A stretch of 64,000 nt of DNA from Marsupella aquatica (lineage: Eukaryota > Marchantiophyta): assembly GCA_973895155.1 (NCBI GenBank), contig OZ316895.1:7440001-7504000 (forward strand), in the 5' to 3' direction. Position 1 is the first letter of the stretch. Each line of letters begins with the position of its first letter. The position numbers were made by a program, and so were the translations under genes. The notes beneath the pieces were generated by a model. The model was not told the origin of the DNA. It worked only from the letters and a program-made list of their open reading frames with translations, and searched no databases. Below are positions 43,280 to 56,594 of the stretch, in pieces.

Positions 43280-44625
43280 TTGTCATAGCCAATCTGCAAA
43301 CATTCTTGCAAAGGTACTACTGAGAGCCAAATTCAAATTCATTGACACTCAATATGCATGAGATTAGTTTCTCAAATTGAGTTAATTGGCTCAAAGTCAC
43401 TCATCAAATCATTAGAAACATTTCAATAAATCACTTGTAGCAACAAAGTCTCAGCTGCAAACTGATGCACGTCACTTGGCCTAAGCTAACAATTTCTAAT
43501 TGTCTCCCCAACAAGGTAGACTCCTGCTTCTCTACAACCCCGACTTGAGTTTATTATTTCAAAGTCCTACTACAAGGAGCTCCACTTCCTCCCATGTGGT
43601 GAAAAATCATGTACAATGACCTCTTGCACCCACATAGTATGTTCAAGGTGGATCCTCAACAGCAAATGGAAAGCTCAATCTTCTTGGGATTGACACATCT
43701 GTATCATTTGGCATCACCAATTCACCAACAAGACTTGGATCTGTAGAAGCACTCTATGGTTCCCTCTCAAACCACTACTGGCCATCAGGTTTGGGGAGGA
43801 CAAAAGAGTGAATTTTTTTACTTTCTTGAGAACAATTTATTTGGATTTATTTTAGTAACCTGGATCCATAGGTTTTGCATTAAGGCTAACGGGTTTTTTA
43901 AGGGAATATTGCTCTTAGGTACATATTTTACGGGTCCAGTTAGAGACTCTTGCAAATTTATAAATTCAGAGAAAATTCCACATCATCCGTTCATTCTTAT
44001 CCGTTGGATTTTACTTATCAATGGTGGAGATTGCGCAACGTGTTGTATCACTCGTGTGACCATTCAAGACACTCGTGTGACAACTGTGAAGAAAATATTG
44101 GGTTCATTTGCAAGAATGATACACATTCTTTGATGCCAAATTTAAACAAAAACTTGGATAGTACTTTGGGTAATAAAATAAGATAACAAGCTAGTCTTAA
44201 CCATTGATGTTTGTTGATCAATGATGAGAGTTGTGCAACGTGGGTTGATGCACAATAAAGTCGCTTGTGTAAAAAATTCCATGTGTGTGAGAATGGAAGC
44301 ACGTGCAAGAATAGTAATGTGTGTGATAAGTATAATGCATGTCAAATCTATGCTAGTTGTCACTCAAAAACTGGGAAAGAGTAATTATTAAATATGGGCC
44401 AGTAATGCGGGTCAACTAAGTTGAAGCCAAAATCAACATGGATCTCTAAACAAAATCATTTTTGTTCTACTCAAACAAACGGGCTGAACATTCTCTACGC
44501 GATAGAGGGAAAAGTTGGGGGAATCTAGTATTAAAGTTGGAGCTCAAACTTAGCTCCAAATTGTGAGTTAAGAATACATTGATATGACAATTTTGTCGTA
44601 ACCCAATCTCAGTTACGCTAAGCCT
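43280..44625. other. AT-rich intergenic DNA, no supported gene
   Basis: Open frames at 43756-44133 and in the opposite strand have no recognisable motifs. The words 'ACTCGTGTGAC' and 'TCAATG(G/A)TGAGA' recur locally, indicating short decayed duplications. Confidence 0.35.
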
Positions 44626-44629
44626 ACTT

Positions 44630-45075
44630 AAGGATGTGTGCACCTTAATATCTTAACTCATAACCTTATCAATTTCAAAGTTACAATTGGGGTCAAACAG
44701 TACACCGACCCTTGCGGATGTGTGCACTATAATGCCTTAACTTGTAACCTTATTAATTTTAAAGTACAATTGGGGTCAAACAGTACACCGACCCTTGCGG
44801 ATGTGTGCATCATAATGCCTTAACTTGTAACCTTATTAGTTTTAAAGTTACAATTGGGGTCAAACAGTACACCGACCCTTGCGGATGTGTGCACCAGAAT
44901 GTCTTAACTTGTAACCTTATTAATTTTAAAGTTACAATTGGGGTCAAACAGTACACCGACCCTTGCGGATGTGTGCACTAGAATGCCTTAACTTGTAACC
45001 TTATTAAGTTTAAAGGTATAATTGGGGTCAGAAAGTACACCAACCTTCCGGATGTGGGCACCAAGATGCCTTACC
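44630..45075. repeat. 84-bp minisatellite, about five copies
   Basis: GCGGATGTGTGCAC-type unit starts lie at about 44630, 44714, 44797, 44881, 44965 and 45049, giving a period of 83-84 bp. Each unit contains 'CTTAACTTGTAACCTTATTA', 'AAAGTTACAATTGGGGTC' and 'CAGTACACCGACCCTTGC'. Inner units are the most alike and outer ones more diverged. Confidence 0.9.
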
Positions 45076-45079
45076 TTGT

Positions 45080-47035
45080 GATCTTCTTAATTTTTAACGT
45101 AAAGACAATGTTATGTTAAGAGTAGTATCAAATGTTGATCTTGCTTTTGCTATTTCTATTGGAAAAGGAATTTCAAAAGGAAATAACTCTCAATCTAAAG
45201 TCTTCTTATGCCTTTCTTTGTAGATAGAATATCAATATTTACATCTTTCAGTTGTCAAGATTTGAAAAATTATTTACAAGTAAAATATGAAACTCCAATT
45301 TCCACGTCAAACAGTTCACTAAGTTTAAATGAATATCAGATGTTGCAAATTATAACTTTTCACTTTCTTTTATCTAGAAATAATTAACACAAATCAATGG
45401 ACTACGGTGAAATCTTGGAATTGAACAAATGTTTGAAATATATTTATCACAAAATATATTAGCAATCACACTTCTGGACCATAAGGAGAGAAGAGAAAGA
45501 AGGCAAACCTGTATTTCAAGTTTTGTCAAAAAATTGAGCTTGCTATTGATTATAAAATTGATTTGTAAACTCTCCCAAGTTTGTCTGGCAACCAAGAGTA
45601 ACATGTTCATCTCAAGAAAGGGTGAAGAGGGGGGCTCAACCATTGAATTGAAAGGACATTGGGCCACTTCACAACTAATAAAATCCATACAAACTGTAAT
45701 TATTAAACAAAACATGCAATGCTACAAACCTACCTGGGTCACATGATGAGAGCCATACAAAAAATACTCTGCCACTTGATGTACGCCTCCAAGCTTGAAT
45801 GTCTCCTGTAAACTATACTCCCACCTAGCCTGAAGTATGCTATTAAACCCCACTATGATCACCCTAGGCACACCAAAAGAGTCATGAGTTCAACCTCTAA
45901 TCAGCCTCCACAAGCACAACAAATTAGTCCCTAAATATTGAACACAACATCACTAATTCTCCTATCCATCCTATTTTTGTTCAATTTGTTAGTTATAATC
46001 TCTACATAATGGAGAAAGCCACATTTAATAATAAGACAAAATAACATCATAAAGTACAATTTATTACATAATCCACATCATGCAAGAAAACAAGTGTTCA
46101 TAGTCCCAAGAAAGTTGGTCTATATGACCTCTCTCTCCAACACCTATGATGATTCTACACTTATGGTTTTTGTCTTTGTTTCCACTTGCCATGATCATTA
46201 GGACATTGATGAGAATTTTGTTTTATTAGAATGTATTAACAAATTGAATCTTCAAACTAAGTTGCCCAAGATAATATCATAGATATTTACAACTAGTGAT
46301 TCAATCCAAGCCATCGTTTTTCTTGTGGCATCCTCTTATTATTATAGAAGAGCTTTAGATGTCATTCTTACCAAAATTAAATTTTATGCACATGAATTTA
46401 AAACGACAGATTTATAACGCTCCTTTCAATGCACTTTGGCAATCTGATCTAGTTTCCTGGTTGGGATCAGAAGGGTCTCTGATCAATATCTCATGCAAGT
46501 AATGCATGAAAGTGGTGATAAAACCCAACATGACAACAAAAAGGTAATCAAATGCTCTTGCATTGTCCATGCTTCCTGGCCCATTAGAATAGCTTCAGCA
46601 AACAGACTGCTTGATCACATAAGTCTAATTCCAAGCTTCTATTTTGATGGATGACTTTGGACCCCTCAGCAATTGTATATGAAATCAGCAATCTGTACAT
46701 CTTTTATGATCTGTCTTAGAGAGATACAAGGTTAAGACGAGGTGTTCAAATCTCTAGTCCTGAACTATTCTCTCCGTTGGCTGTCCTTATCTTTCGCCCG
46801 CATACATCTTCCTTCCAACTTAGTGGCATCATAGGAGTAGATCAGTGCACATTAGTTGCACAGTTAGCAACTGGAGTCCTATCCCTCTTGTGTTTACTCC
46901 TGCGTTCACTATTTGTTTGACTCACATTAAGTCATGTATTTCTCTTATCCAGGGACCACCAATGTTCTTCTTGTACTCTATGTCTGTCATTCAAGGCAGT
47001 AATTAGATTTTTCAGTACTTTGAAACTTTTGACAA
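45080..47035. other. AT-rich intergenic DNA, no supported gene
   Basis: Complementary open frames at 45374-45746 have no recognisable motifs. No transposon domain or RNA gene was seen. Confidence 0.35.
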
Positions 47036-47039
47036 AGCT

Positions 47040-47225
47040 GTGCTCAAGGGTGTATGTCTTCACATTTCTGACTTCTTCTTGAGAATTTTATTTGCTGTTG
47101 CCCATGGGATCCTGCCATTCATGTTGCCCATTAGTGTGGTGCCCATTGTGCACACAAGGTGAAGAAATGGGGGAGTATGTATTCCCATTTTTGAATGCTA
47201 CCCACTGTGCCATCCACAATAAGTG
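47040..47225. repeat. Orphan unit of the 'GCCCATTGGATCC' repeat
   Basis: The sequence TTGCCCATGGGATCCTGCC at about 47097, followed by CATTCATGTTGCCC and then 'ACACAAGGTGAAGA', matches units of the 38.95-40.6 kb array, about 6.5 kb away. This shows the unit is dispersed as well as tandem. Confidence 0.65.
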
Positions 47226-47229
47226 CAGA

Positions 47230-49670
47230 AGTACTTAATTGCGGCAAGTGGGGTTAACTCCAAGTTCAAACATCACAAGTTGACCACCTTTTGCACAACC
47301 CCATCCAAGCCCTTTCCACACAAAAGACTTGACATTAAATTAGGAAAATTGGAGGTCATTTTGTCATCACCAAAATGGGAACATTCACGTCTAGGACTCT
47401 TGAATGGGACCCCTGAATGATACAGAAATGGCCATGGTATCATGCATTTACCGTCCTTGATTCCTTGCCTCTCTTGTCAGAAAATTTCACAACCGGGTCA
47501 ACATGGACAGGCTTGATTTGGCTAATGCTTTGCTTGGAGAGTCCCATACAAAGGTAACAATTTCTTGAAAACTGAAATTCTCCAATGTGTTGAGCATAGA
47601 CGACATTCGTAATGGCAAGCCCATGAACCATCCAACGCACAATAGTCGACACAGAGAGATACATGGTTCACCTCCACATGAGGCTACGTCCACGGGAACA
47701 CACAAGAGCTTTACTGCACTCTAGGCCGACCGGCCATACCAAACATCCACAGCAAAAGCTCTCCCTATCTCTCAACTAGCTCCGTAACAATGAGCCTAAG
47801 TTCCACCAGGGTCTAGCATCAGCCCTGGCTATATGCACACCAGCACTACCGCTAACATTAGCTAAGTCCTAACCAGAGTTAGACTAACTGTGGTTAGTTC
47901 ATGAGTCACAAGACTAGAGCAATATCTAACACAATGTGCCACAATGTGCCACAATGTGCCATGGTGCTGGCCAGGTTACACCTATGGTTTGCAAGCTAAG
48001 GTTACCTTGATTTCATGAAAACAATGTCCAGATGGACTGCAAGCTAGTTTTGCTGATACTGTTTTTTTATTAAGTTAACCCCCAAACTGCATAGCCTTCT
48101 TAAGTGGCCCCAGAATGAATTTGACGGTAAACTACCCTGGCAATGATTAAATCTTGGCCATACATTCCAGCTATTTGAGTTCTTTATGATCATCCCATTC
48201 CTTGCAAGGCGCCAGCTTAGTACTTTTGTTCAATTTGGGGAGTAATGTAGTAAAGCAATAGTTTGTTGAAGACTGGCCAAATATCTAAATTTCTCAGTTA
48301 CCACATGCTACACTGACGATTAAAAGTAACACGTAAACCAAATTGTAATAGGTGATTATGGATGATGGTTTTTTGAGCTGGATATATCTGCAATAGCTCA
48401 ACTTCTCAAGACCCACTTTGCTAGGTAGAAAAAGCATCAAATGAGCATTGCAATGAAGCAATTTTCACTCAATCGATCCCTAACAGTCAAATTTTAAAAT
48501 GTTAAGAGTGCCAAAAGCAAGAGAGGTTTCAAGATGTCCTCAACCCGGGTAGGCAGCCAGTCTGATACCCATTTCCTGTCCTAGCCTTGTGAATGTGAAG
48601 CAGGTGAGATCCATCTGAATTGCATGGTTCAAGGGCGAGGTCCATCCATGCTTCAGCTTCTTACTTTCACCAACACAAAGAAACTGTTTTACAAAAAGTG
48701 TGTCAAATTAACCAAATTCTGGATTGGTACTCACCGCATTTGCCACTAAGTCCTCCCTAGTGCCCAAGGCCACCCACTCCCTCTGTGCAGCACACTATTG
48801 GCGGCCATCCTGATGGGGGCGCTCCAGGCCATTTGCCACCACCTCCTGCCCTGAGGTGGAGGCTGATTGCTGCCTTCCCTCTTCTTCATACTGGTAGTGC
48901 CATGTCCCTGCATGCCTTTCTACTATTTAGCCACATGATCACTCGCCTAAATCCATCTACTTGTCCAAGACCCTAAAATAAACTGCTTGTGGCATTTTGG
49001 GCAACCCACCTTTTTGTCTGTAGGCAGGAAAAACAGTTCTCCACTGTTCTCAACATAGCAGTCAATTCAGCAGATTGAGGGTGGACCTCTTTCTGGACTT
49101 TTCAAACACTCTCTAGGATCTCTCGTCAAAAAGTTCAGTCGTTATCTCCAGTTGGCTTCTAGATCCAGTGGATACTTAAGAAATTCTGTATAAGCAAAAG
49201 GTTTAGAATCTAGATCCCATCCATCCAATATTACCTCTGGGTATGAAAGGACTTTTTGTTAATTACTTAGTTAATCATTCTAATTAAAGTTTGCATAGGA
49301 TCTACAGCTACATGCAAACTTATAAATAGTATACAAAGAAAAGGTTTGAAATGGAGACCTTATCCAAGCTCATTTGCAAGCTTGACATGCAGGAAGACTG
49401 ATTTAGTCACTTTTTGGAAATCATAAGCTTGGATGGAAAATGCAAAGAAATATTTGAAAATGTACAAACAGTGATTGAAGTAAACATAAATCAGGGTTTG
49501 TAAAAACGGGACCATTGTTTTTTTTATGTTGGACTGTTTCTAATTTTGACCACTAGGTATCACTGAGTAACATTGATTAATTTAAGAATTCAAAAAATTG
49601 AACTTTACGTTAACCTTATATGACAAGCATAAGTCTAAAAAATGGATAAGTTATTCACTCATCTTCTTGC
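47230..49670. other. Intergenic DNA, no supported gene
   Basis: A small triplicate CACAATGTGCCA lies near 47932-47960. Otherwise there are no recognised motifs. Confidence 0.35.
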
Positions 49671-49674
49671 ACAT

Positions 49675-50030
49675 GTTGGAGACATCAATACACTATTAAA
49701 CCATAGTGACTAAATGGGAAGGGTCAAACTTGTTACCTTAATCATGTTTGAGACATCAATACACTAATAAACCATGCCAAGAAAAATGGGAAGGGTCTAA
49801 CATTGCACCTTTCTGCTTTAAAAATTGTTGGTAAGTTCATTTTGACAAGTTCATAATAACAACGTAATATGTAATCCTCCTCTTTTTCATTTTGAGAAGT
49901 TCATAAAAGCAATGTAATATGTAATCCTGCTCTTTCTTTTTCATGTCCGTTTGCAAAATGTCATTGTGGCTGGAAAGTGTTTTGACAATAATATTTTTAA
50001 TGTACTAGAATGCAATCCTCCTCTTTCTTT
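49675..50030. repeat. Nested short direct duplications
   Basis: 'GAGACATCAATACACTA' to 'ATGGGAAGGGTC' is repeated about 70 bp apart (about 49680-49800). 'TTGA(C/G)AAGTTCATAA' to 'TGTAATCCTCCTCTT' recurs two to three times between about 49840 and 50030. Confidence 0.6.
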
Positions 50031-50140
50031 CTCATGGCCAGCTTGAAAAATATCACTGTGGCGGGAAACCTCCTTGATTGCTCAACTATGGTGACAGTTT
50101 GCTCTCACCGTGAGATGGGCTTGAAGGTGCCGCTGTGTAC

Positions 50141-50424
50141 CTTTTCTGTGCAGAACCTGTCACGCTCTCCACACAGTTCAGAGACTCCTTAAAATCCTGT
50201 TGCCGGACTGGAATTCAACCATTCTGATTCCCCATAGGGTCCGACTCCCTCCCTGGCCATCTTTTTTATGCTCCATAGCACTTCCTTTTCTGTGTTGAAC
50301 CTGTCCCGCTCTCCACAGTCCAGACACTCCTTGAAATCCTGTTGCCAGACCGGAATTCAACCCTTCTGATTCCCCCTAGAGTCTGACTGCCTGGCCATCT
50401 TATTCATGCTCCATAGCACTTCCG
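50141..50424. repeat. 144-bp tandem duplication
   Basis: Two copies start at 50141 and 50285. They share 'CTTTTCTGTG', 'CACGCTCTCCACA'-like sequence, 'ATCCTGTTGCC', 'GGAATTCAACC' and 'ATGCTCCATAGCACTTCC' in order. Confidence 0.75.
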
Positions 50425-50429
50425 CTCAA

Positions 50430-52179
50430 CTCACTTACTATCGGCAATCTGTCCACCACACAAACATTGGGCTATGTAATCATGAATTGACTGAGAATAC
50501 TTGTTACTGTTAAAACCCCAGGGGCATGAAACCATGCGGTACTTTTGTCTCCCTTTAACTTGGAGCGGTTTGGCTTGATTTCTCTGCACTACAACGAATG
50601 GGACCAGACTTTATTCAGAGAAATTGTGGATGCTTCAGCTGGCTAAACCCAACATTCCTCTCGTCAATTGAAGTGCCTAATGCACTTTATTGTACGTTCT
50701 CGGTTTTGAAATCTAATTCTGCTGCTACTGGCCGAGACACAGAATATTGGGCCCCATCCACGTCACACTTCAAATTCAAGTTCTGTTTCTCAATTCCGCT
50801 CTTTGGAAAGTGGCTGGCATCACCATGTGGTTACAGCGTCTACGCTCTGGACAGAGTAACATATAATCAAACAGAAGAAAATTAACGGAATTCAAGCTCT
50901 CGATTTTAACAGTGTCCACAAGCACTGTAAGCAGAAGCAGAAGCAGAAGCAGAAATCTGATGCCAGTCACCTCTGAAAAGATATAGCATATGCCCAGATT
51001 ACAAAGAAAATCCCATATCAAAAACAGTCAAACGTCTCGGTTAATCCTTCAATCATCAACCAAAATGTCCAAGTAGAGATACTGGTTCTTGCGGTTCTTG
51101 TCCATGTGGACAATGGTCTTTTATCACAATTCGATTTCATAATTCTACAGTTTACATCAAAAGTCCTTGGTGATGGGGAATAGTAAAATGTTCAATCGCA
51201 GAGCAGAGGGAAGACGAAGACATCAACCTCCGTAGTGATAATCAGTACTGATCCCATCTATTTTTCACACCCCATCAATTATGAACATCCCATAATGCTG
51301 ATCTGCGCCTTCCTAATATTATTCACTAGTGCAAATTTGAGTCATCGTTGCCTCAATTCTCCTTCCTCCAAGACACTCTATTGCCAGTGTGCTATGGTGG
51401 ACTCTCAATTCAGCTAGACAACCATAGCCTTCTAAGAGTAACAACAGCCAGCCCACTCCGTTTATATCACAACGCTGCTGCCCTACAATCGGAACTACTT
51501 GACGTCCAAAGCAGGTCACGATCCCAAAGTACACTGAAAAGATGATGACTCCACCTACTCTTTTTTCTCGCTGTAGGCTTTTAGACTGATAGACACTTCA
51601 ACTTTCCCAAGGATGATCCAGGGTATTGTTCGGGAAAGCTCCTTCCTGCAGACCTTCAGAGAAACAACTGCAGGCTAAATTCCTATGCTTCAACCCAGTA
51701 GTAATCAAATTAATCGACTCAAGTGTGTACATGTGACATCTTTCGGCTAATTCTGATTTCTTTCAGAGGTACAGCACCTCTACAGCTGTTCTCAGGCTGC
51801 TTGGTTTCCCAGAGTTCCCCTTCATCGCCTCGATTTGGCCTCCCACCTCGATCTATCCTACCCTTTCCCCTTTGCTTCCCTGTGACCTGGGGCGGACTTC
51901 GGACACGAATTTGGATGAACCACGATGGTGGGAACGCTGGAGATCCTGCTGGATTGGTTGCTTCGTTTGTTTCGTGCCCCATTAATAGCCAATTTCTTTC
52001 TTGATCCGCAGTTCTACTGCCCCTGACGACCAGAATCAGAAGCCAGGACCCTTCTCATACCTTCTTTACATCCTTCACTGGGTAAACCGCTAAAGTAATG
52101 ATCTTTCAAGAAATCTGTCGATTAAAGGCATCCACTAATATATTACAAATCATTCCTACCATTACATACAACGTAAGAT
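50430..52179. other. Intergenic DNA and 3' flank of the plastid-protein gene
   Basis: No gene is supported. A GAAGCA hexamer run of about five units lies at about 50932-50957. The frame at 50598-50885 looks partly protein-like but has no known motif. The end of the stretch should hold the 3' UTR of the minus-strand gene ending at 52180. Confidence 0.35.
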
Positions 52180-54514
52180 TTATAAGTCGACCTCCTTGGC
52201 GGATTCCTCTACTGCATCGGACTTGGAGAGTTTAGCATCCCACTCTGCAAATTCATTCTTTAGTGCTTCTTCCTGCATTCTCTTCCATTCGTCTGTCTTC
52301 GTCTGATCATCTTCTTGAATTGCGCTGTCCATCGGCCGCGAATCCTGGGGGAATAACACCAGACCATGACGATTGTGTCCCTCATGAGCTCTCTGTCCCT
52401 CATGAGCTCTCTCGGATACACTATAGCTTTGAACAACGTAGACAACAGATTCATTCTGCAACGCCATTTTAAAAAATGCAAGATAAGCGTAAAAAGATGC
52501 TACTTACGGATTTCTCAGCAAGCTCTTTTAACCCGCTTACGAGTCCTTCAGCTCCAATCCTAAAGTCCTTCATTCGTGTATTCTCGGAAAAAAATTTGGA
52601 CATGTCCCCTAGTGGCGGTTGCGCTCCTTCAGCATTGAATGATATATCTAGCTGGGACATGCACCACAAGAGTCTAGCTCAGTTCAACTCTCCAGCAGCT
52701 TGTCAGCGACAAAGTGGTTTACCTTGACCAAGCAATGAGATTACACATAGAAGACGCTAATTGATCGACTTTACTCGATGATAAATTTTCACAAATGGTT
52801 TGAGAGCTCAAGCCAGCACGGCCGACCCAAGGTTAAGTAAGCCTGTTTGGACTTGAGTCAAGATAATCTGAAGAACGCAACACACCTGTACATGCACAAT
52901 GCAGGCCAATATACTTGCAATAGGTAGCCAACTATCTTCAGGAGAGATTGATAAGCCAGTCCTGCAAGAACCGTCACTTAACCGTAAACACAGATAACTA
53001 TACAATGAATGATTAGAAAAGAGGTGCATCACGTTTCTTGCACTTTCAAAACAGATATAACGACGATATGAAATCGAAGAACTTTATGGCATCACAGACC
53101 GCTAGTGAGGACCATTGAAATGAAGCAAGGACAATGATCCAAACGCCCATAAATGCTGTCCTCACTGCAGCGAATTTCTAGACTAAGAATGGGCTGAAGA
53201 AATCCTTCCCTACCCTAATCTTAGCACGTTCACGCCCCATGTAACGGAAAAAGCAAAGAACATACGTACTTCAGATATGGCGCAAGATATACGGCAGAAT
53301 ACGCTAGATATCTTGGCTGTCGAGTGTCTAGCCAGGCAAACACCCACGCCTAGACAACACAGTAATACATCATAGACGAGACAAGTTAGAAAGTACTGTC
53401 GAATGTGACACGAAGGAGGATGGTGGCAGTACAAACATCGATTCTCTAGGTGATTGCTGTCATAGAACATCTATATCCATGGACTTTTTCGCATTACAGT
53501 TCCATGCTTTTAATTTATAAACAATATGAACCAAATTTTGCCATTAATGTTTACTTAGTTTTTTATTTCCATAGAAAACAACTGTTCATACCGAGAGCAG
53601 AATATTCAGATCATTACCAGCCAGTTGAACAGGGGAATGAAACTTATTATCTGCTCAGCTCCAGATCGTACATCATCCGGTCCGAACAAGGAGCTTCCCT
53701 CGTTATCTTTCTCCGCCGGAACAACTGGGAGAATTAAAGTCGAAAGAATTGATGCACCAATGGCCAAGGCAAAAGGCGCATCATCAGGAAGCGCTGTCCT
53801 ACGGGTTTCTTTCTTCCATCTGCGCTTGATGGCGTCCTGTGAAAGAATGGACAACGTAAGCCCGTGCGTAAAGTGTACATAGGCATGTTCATATTTTCCC
53901 CGCAGCTATTCTGAGGTATTCACATCTGGAGATAACTGGCTTGACCATGGCTTGGAGTTTCACGGAGTTAGTTGGAAGTCTGCTTAGGTTGCTGAATTTT
54001 CCGAAGGCTGCAAAGGTGCCATACCTCAATTCCCGGGGTGGTTAGGAGTCTAAAGGAAGATAAGTTCCGTCCTGTCTTCCGTCCGTCTGTCTGTCCACAA
54101 GGGGCAGCAAGATTAGGTGGGACTGCATACCATATGTGATAACATGTACACCAAACTACAGCAAAGTAGTCAAATGACACAGATCCCAGACAGGTAGCAA
54201 GAAAGATATCTTTCTCTTGGAGAAATCATTAGACACCAACAGACGACAACGCCATACATTCTAGATCCAGCATTATTGTCACGCGAACCACAGAAAAGCT
54301 TCTCTTGAATGACCACTTCTACCACAGTAGCAACGAGCACCGGAAACCCACCTGAACTGGGAAAAATGGGGGAACGGCATCGGACAGTCCTCGAATCCGT
54401 CAAACAGCACTGGCTATGGTCCCCAATAGAGATCCACACCTGGGTTCCAGCAGTGCGCCGCACAGCGACGGATCGGAGAGCAGTTTCGACAATCGTAGCT
54501 GAAATCGTGGCCAT
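52180..54514 (-). CDS. Predicted plastid multi-pass membrane protein, six exons
   Basis: I joined six exons: 54341-54514, 53618-53836, 53270-53349, 52886-52961, 52508-52651 and 52180-52455. All have GT..AG introns with matching phases and give about 322 residues. The first about 55 residues (MATISATIVETALRSVAVRR...) are Ser/Thr/Arg-rich and lack acidic residues until Asp-32, as in a chloroplast transit peptide. Hydrophobic segments follow at PFALAIGASILSTLILPVV, QIISFIPLFNWLAWVFAWL, YLAYSAVYLAPYL and SWLPIASILACIVHVQ. The conserved run AWLDT, then SPEDSWLPIASIL, matches what I recall of unnamed conserved plastid proteins of green plants. The C-terminal exon is hydrophilic and has the duplicated hexapeptide RAHEGQ/RAHEGH. 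The ATG at 54514 is the first in frame with a transit-like sequence. Biochemical function is unknown. Confidence 0.78.
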
Positions 54515-55312
54515 TCCAACAACAATCAGCTCCAACGAAACGAAGACAGAGTTTGCTCTGCTCCGCTCTTCTTGGTAGAATTGCAAATCCTCGTCTCTTC
54601 GCTGATTCTGATTCTCTTGCTACACTACTACTGTAACACTGAACCTCTTGGCTTTCTCAGTCCGAATGAATCCAGCCACGTAAGCTTGACGTGTTACTGC
54701 CGGTCATCGTCTTACACGTGCCGAAACACAGACTAGCCAAGTGTCCCCCGGCCCCTCCAACCGAAAAGTTTTGAGGTTACAGTAACCATGACCTCCAATC
54801 GACGGTGTAGCTGTTCCCCTTTCAGGGTGACTCGCAGCTGTGGCCGTCGATCCTCCCTGTGACTCACCGGGGTTACAGGTTGGATAGCTGATGACGAGTC
54901 AAGAAATGTGGTGCAGAATCGAAGTGCGAGGCTGAGGAGAGGTCTTTTGGATGTCACCAGGATTTTTTCTTGATATGTGTGCGATTGTCGGGCGTCCACC
55001 TTTGGCAGACAGTCTCGATTAATGATGAGAAGGTGAGTACGAGAGGATCGCTTTCGCCCTACCTCTGATCGTCGTCATCAAGGCACTACTACCGAATTCT
55101 CTCGAAGTTTGTGAACCTACTGTTACGCCTGCGAAGTTGTGTGATGCGTTTGGGTTGATCGCTCTCGAACGAATTGCCGTGCAACGATTTTGCGAGGTGG
55201 GATTGAAAGGTATAGAAATCGAGTTGTAATAAGCAGTGCATGCGATGTGATCGGTTATTTAGTCCTGCCGTTTCTTGCCTTGTGTGGGTTGTTGTTGTTG
55301 TTGTTGTTTATC
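54515..55312. promoter_or_regulatory. Shared divergent promoter region
   Basis: The start codons of the minus-strand plastid-protein gene and the plus-strand helix-hairpin-helix gene are about 0.8 kb apart and divergent. No other gene is credible between them. Leaders of both genes must lie here. No TATA box was identified with confidence. Confidence 0.45.
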
Positions 55313-56280
55313 ATGGGTCGCGCTTTGAAGTCAGAGGCAGATGAGGGGTTGTTGAGAAACGACCTGTTGTTGTCTGCGGAACCTGAGTATGCATTTCTGT
55401 AAGGGGCATTGCGACGAGTCGCCTGATCAAGTTCTGGTCGCAGTTGGCCGCGGCTTGAGTGAGTCTGGTTGGAAGTAGGCAGTTAGAAGTTGGTCTCACT
55501 TCTCATCGATGAATCCTTTTTATCATTGCATGCCCATGTGTCTGATCATAGCATGTGCTGTTATTTTCGTCTTCACTGTTGTGTTTGCCTTCACTTGCAG
55601 AAAGATCCGTCCTGTGAACCATTTCTCTCGGTTTGTCGTTGTCTGTCGTTAGACTCTCGCTTCTGAAGGGCAGTAGAGGCTCTTGTTGCAGGGGAGGGGA
55701 GAGGTTGTGGCCCGGCAAATTTTTTACGCTCGCTTTTGGGGAAATTACTCTTTTCTGGCTTTTCTGGGTCTTTGGGACAGTGGAATTCAGACAAGTTTGC
55801 CACCCTCTGGGCAGTAGGTGCTGTATTTGATATTTGGCTACTTCTTTTGTCACTCCTCCAGAGCATGTTAAAGAGAGCCGTTGAAATCAATTTACCATTC
55901 GTCGGTTATTAAACTGAAGGATGTTGGTTGCTATCACAGGAGTTTGACGTTCCGGAGGAGCAAATTATACAGGATACAATTACACAGATACAAAGATACA
56001 AGCCAGTGGAGGGAAGCTGGAAGTTGGTCAAGGCTACAGCTGGAATTGGTTTCTTGGTAACGAATTGCTCAAATAGAAGTAGTTATTTAATATTGAAGGT
56101 GGCAGAGAAGCAAGGTGCGTCACGAACGATTTTCAAAAGGGTGGGGGTGTCAATCGAAGACCCAGGCTTTCGTTCTCTTCAGGTTTCTTTTTCGAGGAGT
56201 TTTTTCACAGAGCAGACACTCCCTCCTGGGTCCATGGGGAAGTTACACTCTCTGAACAAGCTAAATGGGGTGATACGGAA
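55313..56280 (+). CDS. Probable 5' exons of the helix-hairpin-helix gene (exon structure unresolved)
   Basis: An ATG at 55313 opens MGRALKSEADEGLLRND and runs to EYAF before a GTAAGG donor at about 55400. A segment after a CAG acceptor near 55940 reads EFDVPEEQIIQDTITQIQRY with a GTAACG donor at about 56060. A third possible exon near 56183-56271 reads FFFEEFFHRADTPSWVHGEV and can end at G|GTGATA, in the right phase to join the exon at 56595. Not all junction phases agree, so one or more boundaries or exons are wrong. All pieces have protein-like composition. Confidence 0.4.
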
Positions 56281-56594
56281 ACAGAAATTGAGGCTGCGAC
56301 GGAAACCTAGGAAAACTTCTTTCCTTGGTGACATATGGGATTACCTTACCTCTGACAGTTACATGTATGGGCCCCTGCTTTCCAACAAAAAATGGCATAC
56401 TCCGGGTGTTTTGTACCTTTCAGGTACGAACATAATCCTATTTCTCATTTGCCCAAACAAAAATGCATTTGCTGCAATTCATTGACTTTTGGGTTTGTGT
56501 GCCTCATTAGCCACGAAAACATGTGGCTTCGGATTTCTGCATTTGTAAAATCGGGGATCAGTCCCTCACGACGGAGACACCACGTGCATTGCAG

